Source of the DNA: Noviherbaspirillum sp. | Lineage (GTDB): Bacteria > Pseudomonadota > Gammaproteobacteria > Burkholderiales > Burkholderiaceae | Reading direction: 5' to 3' | DNA: 11,330 bases | Assembly (NCBI GenBank): GCA_028292785.1 | Contig: JAQGLQ010000416.1 | Location: 1 to 11,330, forward strand | In this document: one piece after another, positions 1 through 6,528 of the stretch | How positions within the stretch are numbered: position 1 is the first letter of the stretch | Layout of the letters: each line of letters starts with the position of its first letter | The notes under the pieces: model-generated | What the model was told of the DNA's origin: nothing | The model's input: the letters and a program-made list of their open reading frames with translations, nothing else | Databases searched by the model: none | Program-made: the position numbers and the translations under genes

Positions 1-251
1 TGCCCGATCCGGCCGACCGTGCGACGATCGAGGAGGAGCATGCGCTCGAATTGCGTACCCGCGACCGCGAACGCAAGCTGCTGAAGAAGGTTCAGCAAGC
101 GATCGCCAGCATCGATTCCGGCGATTATGGCTGGTGCGAAGAGACCGGCGAGCCGATCGGCATCCCCCGCCTGCTTGCACGTCCGACCGCGACCCTGTCG
201 CTGGAAGCGCAACAGCGCCGCGAACTAAAGCAGAAGCTGTACGGCGACTGA
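1..251 (+). CDS. dksA: RNA polymerase-binding transcription factor DksA, C-terminal part (5' end outside window), Cys-poor zinc-finger variant
   Basis: About 82 C-terminal residues are visible; the frame is open from base 3 to the TGA at 249-251. DksA binds in the RNA polymerase secondary channel and works with ppGpp to reset rRNA and amino-acid gene transcription. The visible part holds the end of the coiled coil (ELRTRDRERKLLKKVQQAI), the zinc-finger-like fold (YGWCEETGEPIGIPRLLARP) and the C-terminal helix ending QKLYGD. In E. coli DksA four Cys bind zinc (CxxC...CxxC). Here only the first remains (codon 135-137); the others are Thr (144-146), Ser (198-200) and Ala (207-209). Such Cys-poor DksA proteins are known in alpha- and betaproteobacteria and in Pseudomonas DksA2, and fold without structural zinc. 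The family call is firm. Whether this is the housekeeping copy or a zinc-sparing paralogue cannot be decided here. Confidence 0.93.
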   Translation, partial: PDPADRATIEEEHALELRTRDRERKLLKKVQQAIASIDSGDYGWCEETGEPIGIPRLLARPTATLSLEAQQRRELKQKLYGD

Positions 252-275
252 TCGGCTTGGCACCGCGGGAGCCAG

Positions 276-315
276 ATAAGCGTGGGCCGTTTTCACGTTC
301 CCACGCTTATTTTTT
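276..315 (+). terminator. Intrinsic terminator after dksA
   Basis: A perfect 11-bp stem, ATAAGCGTGGG (276-286) with CCCACGCTTAT (300-310), has a 13-base loop and runs into a T tract (310-315). It starts 25 bases after the dksA stop codon. This is a textbook Rho-independent terminator and separates dksA from the metal-receptor genes downstream. Confidence 0.9.
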
Positions 316-389
316 GCATTGGCGTTCGGGCCTGAGGGTTTAAGCATTTCCGCGTTTTTTCGAGGACGGCAAAAATCCTGGCGCCTCGG

Positions 390-409
390 TATAATGCAAC
401 CATGTTGCA
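390..409 (+). promoter_or_regulatory. Consensus -10 box overlapped by a 15-bp palindrome at the start codon
   Basis: TATAAT lies at 390-395. No good -35 hexamer is seen 16-18 bases upstream (CGGCAA at 367-372), which suits an activated or otherwise weak promoter. Starting at the last T of the -10 box is an inverted repeat TGCAAC-CAT-GTTGCA (395-409) with perfect 6-bp arms and a 3-base centre. It covers the expected transcription start near 402 and the ATG at 402-404. A dimeric repressor bound there would block transcription directly. The 6-3-6 geometry and the outer TG..A/T..CA resemble Fur-family (Zur) operators as I recall them, but the arms are not a clear Zur match, so the regulator is unassigned. 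Confidence 0.5.
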
Positions 410-776
410 AGTTGCCAGATTATCCAACCGAGGTTACCGTCGCGCTCCCCACGCGCGCATTGCTCTCGCGCTTCTGCTGGCGACGGCCCTGCTGTTTGTA
501 CAATGGGCCGGCCTGAGTCATCGCATATCCCACTCGGCTCTGCAACAACAGCTGATCGGTGCGCCGGCGCTGACGAACGCCGACGGCGGCGTGCCCGACA
601 AGCTGCATTCATGTGTATTGTTCGACGCGGCGACCGTCGCGGACATGCTGCACATCCCGCCAGCCCTCGCAACGCCGCTCATCGGCGCAGAGGTACTCGC
701 GCAATGGGCCGCATTTATTTCCTGGCGCGCGCCGCTACTTACCTGTTTCTCTTCCCGCGCCCCGCCAGTTTCCTGA
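402..776 (+). CDS. Small membrane-anchored His/Cys-containing protein upstream of TonB receptor
   Basis: A 124-residue protein. Residues 19-38 (RIALALLLATALLFVQWAGL) form one hydrophobic helix after a basic N-terminus, so it is a signal anchor or uncleaved signal with the rest probably periplasmic. Right after the helix come H40 and H44 (SHRISHS), then KLHSC at 67-71, FDAAT at 74-78, H84, C115 and a RAPP motif near the C-terminus (119-122). The layout recalls small DUF2946-like or uncharacterised proteins often encoded beside TonB-dependent metal receptors in betaproteobacteria; that link is from memory and not firm. The ATG at 402 is the first usable start and has no Shine-Dalgarno. The -10 box at 390-395 would place the mRNA 5' end at or next to this ATG, so the message may be leaderless. 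It is probably co-transcribed with the receptor 105 bases downstream. A role in metal handling is inference. Confidence 0.7.
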   Translation: MLQVARLSNRGYRRAPHARIALALLLATALLFVQWAGLSHRISHSALQQQLIGAPALTNADGGVPDKLHSCVLFDAATVADMLHIPPALATPLIGAEVLAQWAAFISWRAPLLTCFSSRAPPVS

Positions 777-875
777 TGAACCGGGACGCGCATCCGCCGC
801 GTCCGTCACAACTCCGGTCAACCCGCTCGCTCCCGGCAAGCGGATTCGCACCAGTTTTCAATTCATTCATCAGGA
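771..875 (+). promoter_or_regulatory. 10-bp inverted repeat pairing the upstream stop codon region with the receptor Shine-Dalgarno
   Basis: TCCTGATGAA (771-780) contains the TGA stop (774-776) of the small upstream gene. It is perfectly complementary to TTCATCAGGA (866-875), which contains the AGGA Shine-Dalgarno (872-875) six bases before the receptor ATG at 882. If the arms pair in the mRNA, the receptor ribosome site is hidden. A ribosome finishing the upstream gene would cover the left arm and could free it, a layout that would couple translation. The 85-base loop makes the pairing less certain; no folding calculation was done. Confidence 0.45.
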
Positions 876-881
876 TTCATC

Positions 882-2900
882 ATGTCGACCCCACGTACGC
901 TCATGGCGAGCGGAATGCTGTCCACGCTCGCGATTTACACCACCGTCACTCTCGCCCAAACCGGCCAAACCGACGACAAGACCTTGCCGGAAGTCGTCGT
1001 AAAGGCGACGCCTTTCCAGGCCGGGGAAAGCACGCAGATCATCACCCCGGCGCGCGTGCTGTCCGGGAACGAGTTGCGCGACAAGCTGGGGACGTCCCTT
1101 GGCGACACGCTATCCCGGGAGCCGGGCGTGTCAGCCTCGTCCTTCGGTGCCGGTGCCTCGCGTCCAGTGATTCGCGGACTTGAAGGTCCTCGCGTCAAGA
1201 TTCTGCAAAACGGCATGTCGGTGTCGGATGTGTCCGGCCTGTCGAACGACCATGCGGTAGCGGTCGAGTCGTCGACCGCGCGCCAGATCGAAATCCTGCG
1301 CGGGCCCGCCGCGCTTCTGTATGGCTCCGGCGCCATCGGCGGACTGGTGAACGTGGTCAACGAGCGGATACCAACCGAACTTGCGCCCAGACCGGGCGGA
1401 GAAGCGGAATTACGGCTCGGCTCGGTGAACAACGAACGCAGCGCGTCGTTTTCCGCCGACGGCGCGGCCGGCTCCATCGGCCTGCATCTGGATGGCAGCG
1501 CCCGCGATACGGACGACTACAGGATTCCCGGCTTCGCGGTACAGAACGATCCGGCCTCGGCTTCAGGCCGCCTTCCGTCTTCGTTTACCCGTTCGCGCAC
1601 TCTCGGCTTCGGCGCGTCGCACGTCGACAGCTGGGGCTACTTCGGCGCCTCGGTCGAAACCCTCGACAATCGCTACGGGATTCCGACCGCGGAGCGCTCG
1701 TTTATCGATTTGCGGCAGACGCGCTTCGATATCGATGGCTCGATGAAGGAGCCGTTCGCGGGATTCGACAACTTCAGGGTCCGGATAGGGGCGACCGATT
1801 ACAAGCACACTGAAAAATCGCAGGGCGGCGCACCGCTCACCGACTTCCTGAACAAGACGTTCGAAACACGCTGGGAACTGACGCACAAGCCCATTCACGA
1901 ATGGCGCGGCACCTTCGGCCTGCAAACTGAAGACGCCAGGTTTTCGGCGCTATCGGCGGAAACCGGGGCGCCCGACACGGTGCCAAGGACCAGGTCGTCC
2001 TCGATCGCGGGGTTCCTGATCGAAGAACGCGATTTCGGTCCGCTGCGGGCGAGCGCCGGCCTGCGTCTCGAATCGGTTTCCCGGCGACCGGAGACGACCG
2101 GTCTGCCGCGACGCGATTTCAACCTTGCTTCTTACTCCGTCGGCGGTCTGTGGACTTTCACGCCGGGTTATGGCGCGGGTGCGACCCTGTCGGTTGCGGA
2201 ACGGGCGCCGGCCATCGAGGAGCTGTATTCCAGCGGTCCGCATGAATCCACGGCGACCTTCGACATCGGCGACAGCGCGCTACGCAAGGAAACATCGCGC
2301 AACATCGAACTGACCTTGCAAAAAACCGAGGGCCTGGTGCGCTGGAAGGGCAATCTGTTCCAGAACAAGGTCAAAAACTTTGTCTTCGGCCGTATCGACG
2401 GCGCACGAGTGGACGAAACTGGCGGACCTGATCCCGCCGGCGAGTTCATGCAGAGGTTCTGGTCCCAGGGCGACGCCACCATCCGCGGCGCCGAAGCAGA
2501 GTTCAGCTACAACCTGCGCGGCGAAGGCATGTCGGTGCGCGGCTTCGCCGACACATCGCGCGGCCGGCTCGATGGTGCGGGCAATCTGCCACTGCAGCCC
2601 GCCACGCGTATCGGCTTCGATCTCGGGTACAAACGCGGACCCTGGCGCAGTGGCGCGGCGCTGATACACGCTTTCAGGCAGGGTCGCACCGCTGCGTTCG
2701 ATGCTTCGGCGACACCGGCCTACACGCAGGTCGATGCCAGCTTGTCATATGCACAACGTGTTGGTACCCTTCAGCCGACGTGGTTCGCTGCCGTAAAGAA
2801 CATGTTCAATCAGGACGTCCGGCTGTCGACTTCGGTACTCAGGGATACCGCGCCGCTGCCGGGCCGGAATGTCATCCTCGGGATGCGCATGAAGTTCTAG
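882..2900 (+). CDS. TonB-dependent outer-membrane receptor, ZnuD-like
   Basis: 672 residues, normal length for a TonB-dependent receptor: a plug followed by a 22-strand barrel that imports a ligand using TonB/ExbBD energy. A signal peptide ends around residue 25 (VTLA-QT). A TonB-box-like PEVVVKA is at 36-42. The plug (about 46-160) carries LGDTLSREPGVSASSFGAGA, then VIRGLEGPRVKILQNG (96-111), SNDHAVAVE (121-129) and IEILRGPAALLYGSGAIGG (136-154). The latter segments closely follow the ZnuD zinc-receptor subfamily (compare its SPDHAIMVD and VEILRGP). The barrel shows DTDDYRIPG, RYGIPT and SVAERAPAIEELYSSGPHES, and ends in Phe as outer-membrane proteins do. Unlike neisserial ZnuD it has no His-rich extracellular loop, so the ligand (zinc, another metal or a chelate) is open. 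ATG 882 has AGGA six bases upstream. It is probably an operon with the preceding small gene. Confidence 0.9.
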   Translation: MSTPRTLMASGMLSTLAIYTTVTLAQTGQTDDKTLPEVVVKATPFQAGESTQIITPARVLSGNELRDKLGTSLGDTLSREPGVSASSFGAGASRPVIRGLEGPRVKILQNGMSVSDVSGLSNDHAVAVESSTARQIEILRGPAALLYGSGAIGGLVNVVNERIPTELAPRPGGEAELRLGSVNNERSASFSADGAAGSIGLHLDGSARDTDDYRIPGFAVQNDPASASGRLPSSFTRSRTLGFGASHVDSWGYFGASVETLDNRYGIPTAERSFIDLRQTRFDIDGSMKEPFAGFDNFRVRIGATDYKHTEKSQGGAPLTDFLNKTFETRWELTHKPIHEWRGTFGLQTEDARFSALSAETGAPDTVPRTRSSSIAGFLIEERDFGPLRASAGLRLESVSRRPETTGLPRRDFNLASYSVGGLWTFTPGYGAGATLSVAERAPAIEELYSSGPHESTATFDIGDSALRKETSRNIELTLQKTEGLVRWKGNLFQNKVKNFVFGRIDGARVDETGGPDPAGEFMQRFWSQGDATIRGAEAEFSYNLRGEGMSVRGFADTSRGRLDGAGNLPLQPATRIGFDLGYKRGPWRSGAALIHAFRQGRTAAFDASATPAYTQVDASLSYAQRVGTLQPTWFAAVKNMFNQDVRLSTSVLRDTAPLPGRNVILGMRMKF

Positions 2901-2925
2901 CGTCTGGCCGGACGGCGCGAGAACT
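2893..2925 (+). other. Stem-loop at the end of the receptor gene
   Basis: AGTTCT (2893-2898) pairs with AGAACT (2920-2925), and inside them CGTC (2901-2904) pairs with GACG (2911-2914). The structure spans the receptor stop codon (2898-2900). No T tract follows, so it is at best a 3'-end protecting hairpin or part of a Rho-dependent end, not a clear intrinsic terminator. Confidence 0.3.
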
Positions 2926-2984
2926 GGAACGTCAGGACTGCCCTTTCATCGGAACGGGTCAAAATGGTCAGCACCCTATCCGGC

Positions 2985-3022
2985 TATAATCTGACTCTGC
3001 TCCCGCGCCGGCACCCGGGAGC
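2985..3022 (+). promoter_or_regulatory. -10 box and 5'-leader hairpin of the STAS-protein gene
   Basis: A perfect TATAAT at 2985-2990 predicts transcription from about 2997. No convincing -35 box is seen at 15-18 bases spacing. Immediately at the predicted 5' end lies a 7-bp hairpin, GCTCCCG (2999-3005) with CGGGAGC (3016-3022), loop 10 bases. It leaves the AGGA Shine-Dalgarno (3037-3040) and GTG start (3045) free. A 5'-terminal hairpin of this kind usually shields mRNA from RppH/RNase E; that role is inferred. Confidence 0.5.
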
Positions 3023-3044
3023 CAACGTACTCTGGCAGGAAACC

Positions 3045-4415
3045 GTGGGGATTTTTTCGCTTTTTGGCAAGAAAGACCGGCAGCAGTCGTCTGTTGCGAA
3101 AGATGCTCGCCTCAATCGGGATTCGGGCTTGCCCGCAGACTCGGGAAAGCGCGACGCCCACGCGGCGCGTGCGACCACCGAGAAAATCGATGCGATCGAG
3201 TCCGCAATGTCGTCCGAGTATGTCGCACCGGAAAGCATTCCGGGAAACATGCCCCGGTCTGGCGCCGGCATCTCCGGCGGGTTGCCGTTCCCCGGTACCA
3301 GCACAAACGCGGCCCAGGAACGGAAATCCTCCGGCCCCGACACCTTGTCCTCAATGGGTACCACGACCCAGTTTCTGATGGGGGAAACAATTCCGGGCAC
3401 CGAGGTCGCGGTGGCCGCTTCCGAAGGCACGGCGCTTCTCGAAGAAGCGGCGATCCTGTTCGCCAACGAGCAGACCGATGCGGTCGAGCAGATGCTGCGC
3501 GCGGCAATCAGTGAAGATACTCTCGGCGACGCGACGCGCGAGGCATGGGAAATGCTGTTCGATTTTTACCAGATCAGCGGCAACCAGCAGCAATTCGACA
3601 ATCTTTCCATCGAATATGCCAGCAAATTCGAGACTTCCCCGCCGGCCTGGACTTCCATTGAACGATCCGCTCAGGACAAGACCGGGAAAGCGTCCGGCGC
3701 AGTGCCGACCGTACCCTTGACCGGCAAGCTCGACGTGACGAGCATCAAGCAGCTGGACCGGATCAAGAAGCTTGCGGAAAGCCACCGCAGCCTGCGTCTG
3801 GAACTTGCGCGAATCACGAAAGTTGATCCCGTAGGCTGCGGCCTCCTGCTGCGAATCCTGAAAGGATTGCAGAAATCGGAACACCAGCTGACGCTGGCCG
3901 GCGCGCCGGAGCTGGCTACCAAAATCCGCGAGATCCTGCAGGTTGGCCGGCGCGACGAAACCGAGGCGCCGTGGCTGCTCCTGCTGGAAATCCTGCGCCT
4001 GTTGAATCGCGAACGGGAATTCGAAGAGGTCAGCCTCGACTATTGCGTCACGTTCGAAGTATCGCCGCCAGCTTTTGTGGCGCCGGACAGCAAGGTAACC
4101 ACCGCCGCGAGGGGTCAACCCAGGAGCAGCGCGCCGGACCATGTCTACATGATGCCGCAGGTCATGCAGGGGTCGATCGATGAAATCATTCTCGGCATCG
4201 CCGCCTTTTCGGATGTCCATGACCCGGCGATCGTCGATTGCTCCGGCCTGAACCGGGTCGACTTCAGCGCGGCTGGAAGGCTGATGACCGGGCTGGCGCC
4301 ATTTTGCGGCGCCGGCAAATCGATCGAATTCCATCATGTCAATGCGCTGGTCGCCGCCCTGTTCGGCGTCATGGGACTCAAGGACATTGTGAAGATCGTA
4401 CCGCGCAAACGGTGA
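3045..4415 (+). CDS. Two-copy helical-repeat/STAS-domain protein
   Basis: From GTG 3045 the product has 456 residues (MGIFSLFGKKD...). An ATG at 2964 is in frame but lies upstream of the -10 box at 2985, while GTG 3045 has AGGA four bases upstream, so it is preferred. Residues 11-120 are polar and low in complexity. A helical segment (133-202) ends in FDNLSIEYASKFETSPPAW and is followed by a STAS-like domain (about 221-301: PLTGKLDVTS, ITKVDPVGCG, LTLAGAPELATKI). A second helical segment (307-344) ends in FEEVSLDYCVTFEVSPPAF and is followed by a second STAS-like domain (about 366-453: AIVDCSGLNRVDFSAAGRLM, GLKDIVKIV). STAS domains serve in anti-sigma antagonists and stressosome-like partner switches. 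Here the second copy keeps a Ser (S408) where SpoIIAA-type proteins are phosphorylated; the first has Val (V263). No kinase or sigma factor is encoded nearby. It is followed by hslVU on the same strand, but from a separate promoter. Function unknown. Confidence 0.85.
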   Translation: MGIFSLFGKKDRQQSSVAKDARLNRDSGLPADSGKRDAHAARATTEKIDAIESAMSSEYVAPESIPGNMPRSGAGISGGLPFPGTSTNAAQERKSSGPDTLSSMGTTTQFLMGETIPGTEVAVAASEGTALLEEAAILFANEQTDAVEQMLRAAISEDTLGDATREAWEMLFDFYQISGNQQQFDNLSIEYASKFETSPPAWTSIERSAQDKTGKASGAVPTVPLTGKLDVTSIKQLDRIKKLAESHRSLRLELARITKVDPVGCGLLLRILKGLQKSEHQLTLAGAPELATKIREILQVGRRDETEAPWLLLLEILRLLNREREFEEVSLDYCVTFEVSPPAFVAPDSKVTTAARGQPRSSAPDHVYMMPQVMQGSIDEIILGIAAFSDVHDPAIVDCSGLNRVDFSAAGRLMTGLAPFCGAGKSIEFHHVNALVAALFGVMGLKDIVKIVPRKR

Positions 4416-4420
4416 CCCAC

Positions 4421-4435
4421 CCGGCGATTTGCCGG
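4421..4435 (+). other. Small GC hairpin after the STAS-protein gene
   Basis: CCGGC (4421-4425), loop GATTT, GCCGG (4431-4435), five bases after the stop codon. No T run follows (CAGTCATTTCC), so it is only a weak terminator candidate. Confidence 0.3.
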
Positions 4436-4465
4436 CAGTCATTTCCACCTGCAATCCGCCTGTGT

Positions 4466-4493
4466 CTTGTATTAACTTGGCATGCCCCCATTT
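4466..4493 (+). promoter_or_regulatory. Probable sigma-32 (heat-shock) promoter of hslVU
   Basis: CTTGTAT (4466-4472) and CCCCATTT (4486-4493) are separated by 13 bases. The sigma-32 consensus is CTTGAAA, 13-15 bases, CCCCATNT: the -10 element matches fully and the -35 element keeps CTTG. Transcription would start near 4500, giving a leader of about 42 bases with AGGGG (4532-4536) before the hslV ATG. hslVU is a classical RpoH operon in E. coli, which supports the reading. Confidence 0.7.
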
Positions 4494-4541
4494 CCAATGA
4501 ATTAACTGGCTTCAACTTATAGCCATCATTCAGGGGCAGGC

Positions 4542-5078
4542 ATGGAACAATTTCACGGGACAACGATTCTGTCGGTACGCCGCGGCAATAGCGTCGCCTT
4601 GGGCGGCGACGGCCAGGTGACCCTTGGCAATATCGTCATGAAAGCGAGCGCGCGCAAGGTACGCAAGCTCTACCACGACAAGGTGCTTGCCGGTTTCGCT
4701 GGCGGTACGGCGGATGCCTTCACATTGCTGGAGCGCTTCGAGGCCAAGCTCGAAAAACATCAGGGCCACCTGCTGCGCGCATCGGTCGAGCTGGCCAAGG
4801 ACTGGCGCACCGACCGCATGCTGCGGCGCCTGGAAGCCATGCTGCTGGTCGCGGACCGCACCACGACGCTGATCATCACCGGCAACGGCGACGTGCTCGA
4901 ACCTGAGGACGGTGTCGGCGCCATCGGTTCCGGCGGCGCTTTCGCGCAGTCGGCGGCCAAGGCATTGCAGGAGAACACGGAGCTGACCCCTGCCGACATC
5001 GTCGGGAAATCACTGACGATCGCCGGCGAATTGTGCATCTATACCAATCTGTCGCACATTATCGAAACACTGGAATAA
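4542..5078 (+). CDS. hslV: ATP-dependent protease peptidase subunit HslV (ClpQ)
   Basis: 178 residues, an N-terminal-nucleophile Thr peptidase that forms a double hexamer, is capped and activated by HslU, and degrades misfolded and regulatory cytoplasmic proteins. The propeptide MEQFHG is removed to expose the catalytic Thr7 (mature T1, TTILSVRRG). D23 (GGDGQ), K39 (mature K33, in ARKVRKLY) and S130 (mature S124, in [13 protein letters not shown]) of the active site and sodium-binding region are all present, as is the conserved [20 protein letters not shown]. The length equals that of the family. ATG 4542 has AGGGG five bases upstream. It is the first gene of the heat-shock operon hslV-hslU, behind a sigma-32-like promoter. 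Confidence 0.98.
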   Translation: MEQFHGTTILSVRRGNSVALGGDGQVTLGNIVMKASARKVRKLYHDKVLAGFAGGTADAFTLLERFEAKLEKHQGHLLRASVELAKDWRTDRMLRRLEAMLLVADRTTTLIITGNGDVLEPEDGVGAIGSGGAFAQSAAKALQENTELTPADIVGKSLTIAGELCIYTNLSHIIETLE

Positions 5079-5088
5079 CATGACTCAT

Positions 5089-5115
5089 GCGGGCGCATCG
5101 GCACGGGCTGCCCGC
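5089..5115 (+). other. Hairpin between hslV and hslU
   Basis: GCGGGC (5089-5094) pairs with GCCCGC (5110-5115) around a 15-base loop in the 63-base gap between the genes. No T tract follows. It could act as an mRNA stability element between the protease and ATPase cistrons; chance is also possible in GC-rich DNA. Confidence 0.25.
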
Positions 5116-5141
5116 CGTCCGCACATTTAGCAGAAAACATC

Positions 5142-6491
5142 ATGAACATGACTCCCCAAGAGATCGTCTCCGAACTCGACAAGCACGTCGTCGGCCAGGG
5201 CCGCGCCAAGCGCGCCGTCGCAATCGCATTGCGCAATCGCTGGCGCCGGCAGCAGGTCGGCGAGCCGCTGCGCCATGAAATCACGCCGAAGAACATTTTG
5301 ATGATCGGTCCCACCGGCGTAGGCAAGACCGAAATCGCGCGGCGGCTCGCCAAGCTGGCCGACGCGCCTTTCATCAAGATCGAGGCGACGAAATTTACCG
5401 AAGTCGGCTATGTCGGACGCGATGTCGACACGATCATTCGCGACCTGATCGACATCGGCATCAAGCAGACGCGCGAAGCGGAAATGCGCAAGGTGCGCAG
5501 CCTCGCGCAGGATGCGGCCGAAGACCGCGTGCTCGATATCCTGCTGCCGCCGGCGCGGGATTTCGGCTTTAGCGCCTCGCCCAGCATGCAGAATGAGTCC
5601 AACGGTGACAGCGGAAGCTCTACCCGGCAAACCTTCCGCAAGCGCCTGCGCGAAGGCTTGCTCGACGACCGGGAAATCGAGATCGAGGTAGCCGAAGTCG
5701 GACCGCACATGGAAATCATGGCGCCGCCAGGCATGGAGGAAATGACCGAGCAGATCAAATCGATGTTCTCCGGCCTCGGGGCAAGCCGCAAGAAAAAACG
5801 CAAGCTCAAGATCAAGGAAGCGCTCAAGCTGCTGCTGGACGAAGAAGCCGGCAAGCTGATCAACGAAGACGAACTGAAGCAAAAGGCGATCGGCAACGTC
5901 GAGCAGAACGGCATCGTCTTTCTCGATGAAATCGACAAGATCACCAGCCGTTCCGAAACCAGCGGTGCCGATGTGTCGCGCGCCGGCGTGCAACGCGATC
6001 TGCTGCCGCTGGTGGAAGGTACGACGGTCAACACCAAGTACGGGATGATCAAAACCGATCACATCCTGTTCATCGCCTCCGGCGCGTTCCATCTTGCCAA
6101 GCCGTCCGACCTCATTCCCGAATTGCAGGGGCGTTTTCCGATCCGGGTGGAACTGGAGTCGCTGTCGATCGCGGATTTCGAGCGCATTCTGACGAGCACC
6201 GATGCCTGCCTGACCAAGCAATACGAGGCGCTGCTGGCGACCGAAAACGTGAAGATCGACTTTACCCCCGAAGGCATCAAGCGCATGGCGGAAATCGCCT
6301 TTTCGGTCAACGAGAAAACCGAGAACATCGGGGCACGCCGCTTGTACACCGTGATGGAAAAGCTGCTCGAGGAAATGTCCTTTACAGCCAGCGATGCGGC
6401 CGGCCAGACTGTCGAAATCGATGCGGCGTATGTCGACGAGAAACTAGGCGCGCTCGCGATCAACGAAGACCTGTCACGTTACGTGCTGTAG
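5142..6491 (+). CDS. hslU: HslU (ClpY) unfoldase ATPase of the HslVU protease
   Basis: 449 residues, AAA+ hexamer that unfolds substrates and feeds them into HslV. Seen in order: N-terminal [17 protein letters not shown]; Walker A GPTGVGKT (56-63); pore loop GYVGRD (89-94) that grips substrate; the family-specific I domain (about 110-243), variable and rich in charged residues; Walker B IVFLDEID (258-265); PELQGRFP (326-333) with the likely Arg finger; sensor 2 GARRL (397-401); and the C-terminal EDLSRYVL, the tail that docks into HslV. Length is normal. Two starts are possible, ATG 5142 and ATG 5148; the first matches the family (MxxMTPxEIV). The Shine-Dalgarno is weak, so translation may depend on hslV upstream. 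It shares the heat-shock promoter of hslV. Confidence 0.98.
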   Translation: MNMTPQEIVSELDKHVVGQGRAKRAVAIALRNRWRRQQVGEPLRHEITPKNILMIGPTGVGKTEIARRLAKLADAPFIKIEATKFTEVGYVGRDVDTIIRDLIDIGIKQTREAEMRKVRSLAQDAAEDRVLDILLPPARDFGFSASPSMQNESNGDSGSSTRQTFRKRLREGLLDDREIEIEVAEVGPHMEIMAPPGMEEMTEQIKSMFSGLGASRKKKRKLKIKEALKLLLDEEAGKLINEDELKQKAIGNVEQNGIVFLDEIDKITSRSETSGADVSRAGVQRDLLPLVEGTTVNTKYGMIKTDHILFIASGAFHLAKPSDLIPELQGRFPIRVELESLSIADFERILTSTDACLTKQYEALLATENVKIDFTPEGIKRMAEIAFSVNEKTENIGARRLYTVMEKLLEEMSFTASDAAGQTVEIDAAYVDEKLGALAINEDLSRYVL

Positions 6492-6528
6492 TTATCTACT
6501 GCAATCAACCGGATGGAGTGATGCGATC

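Noticed and set aside
861..884. ATTCAT repeats before the receptor start as a direct-repeat operator
   Set aside because: The copies are short, unevenly spaced and AT-biased; the longer inverted repeat explains the same bases better.
776..1183. ATG at 776 overlapping the TGA stop of the small gene, open through the receptor start in another frame
   Set aside because: The overlap (TGATG) would suit re-initiation, but the product is Arg/Pro/Ser-rich, overlaps the certain receptor gene for 300 bases and has no recognisable feature.
2964..3044. Upstream ATG start for the STAS protein (27 extra residues)
   Set aside because: It lies before the TATAAT at 2985-2990 and has no good ribosome site; GTG 3045 has AGGA upstream and gives the expected MGIFSLFGKK beginning.
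3351..4454. 367-codon open frame on the - strand across the STAS gene
   Set aside because: It mirrors the + strand gene; the + strand product has clear STAS motifs, start signals and codon bias, while the reverse frame encodes no recognisable family.
4477..4505. TTGGCA (4477-4482) as a sigma-70 -35 box before hslV
   Set aside because: No acceptable -10 hexamer follows at 16-18 bases (AATTAA at best), whereas the sigma-32 pair fits well.
5127..6221. 364-codon open frame on the - strand across hslU
   Set aside because: Antisense shadow of hslU, which is certain from its Walker and pore motifs; long reverse frames are common in GC-rich genes.
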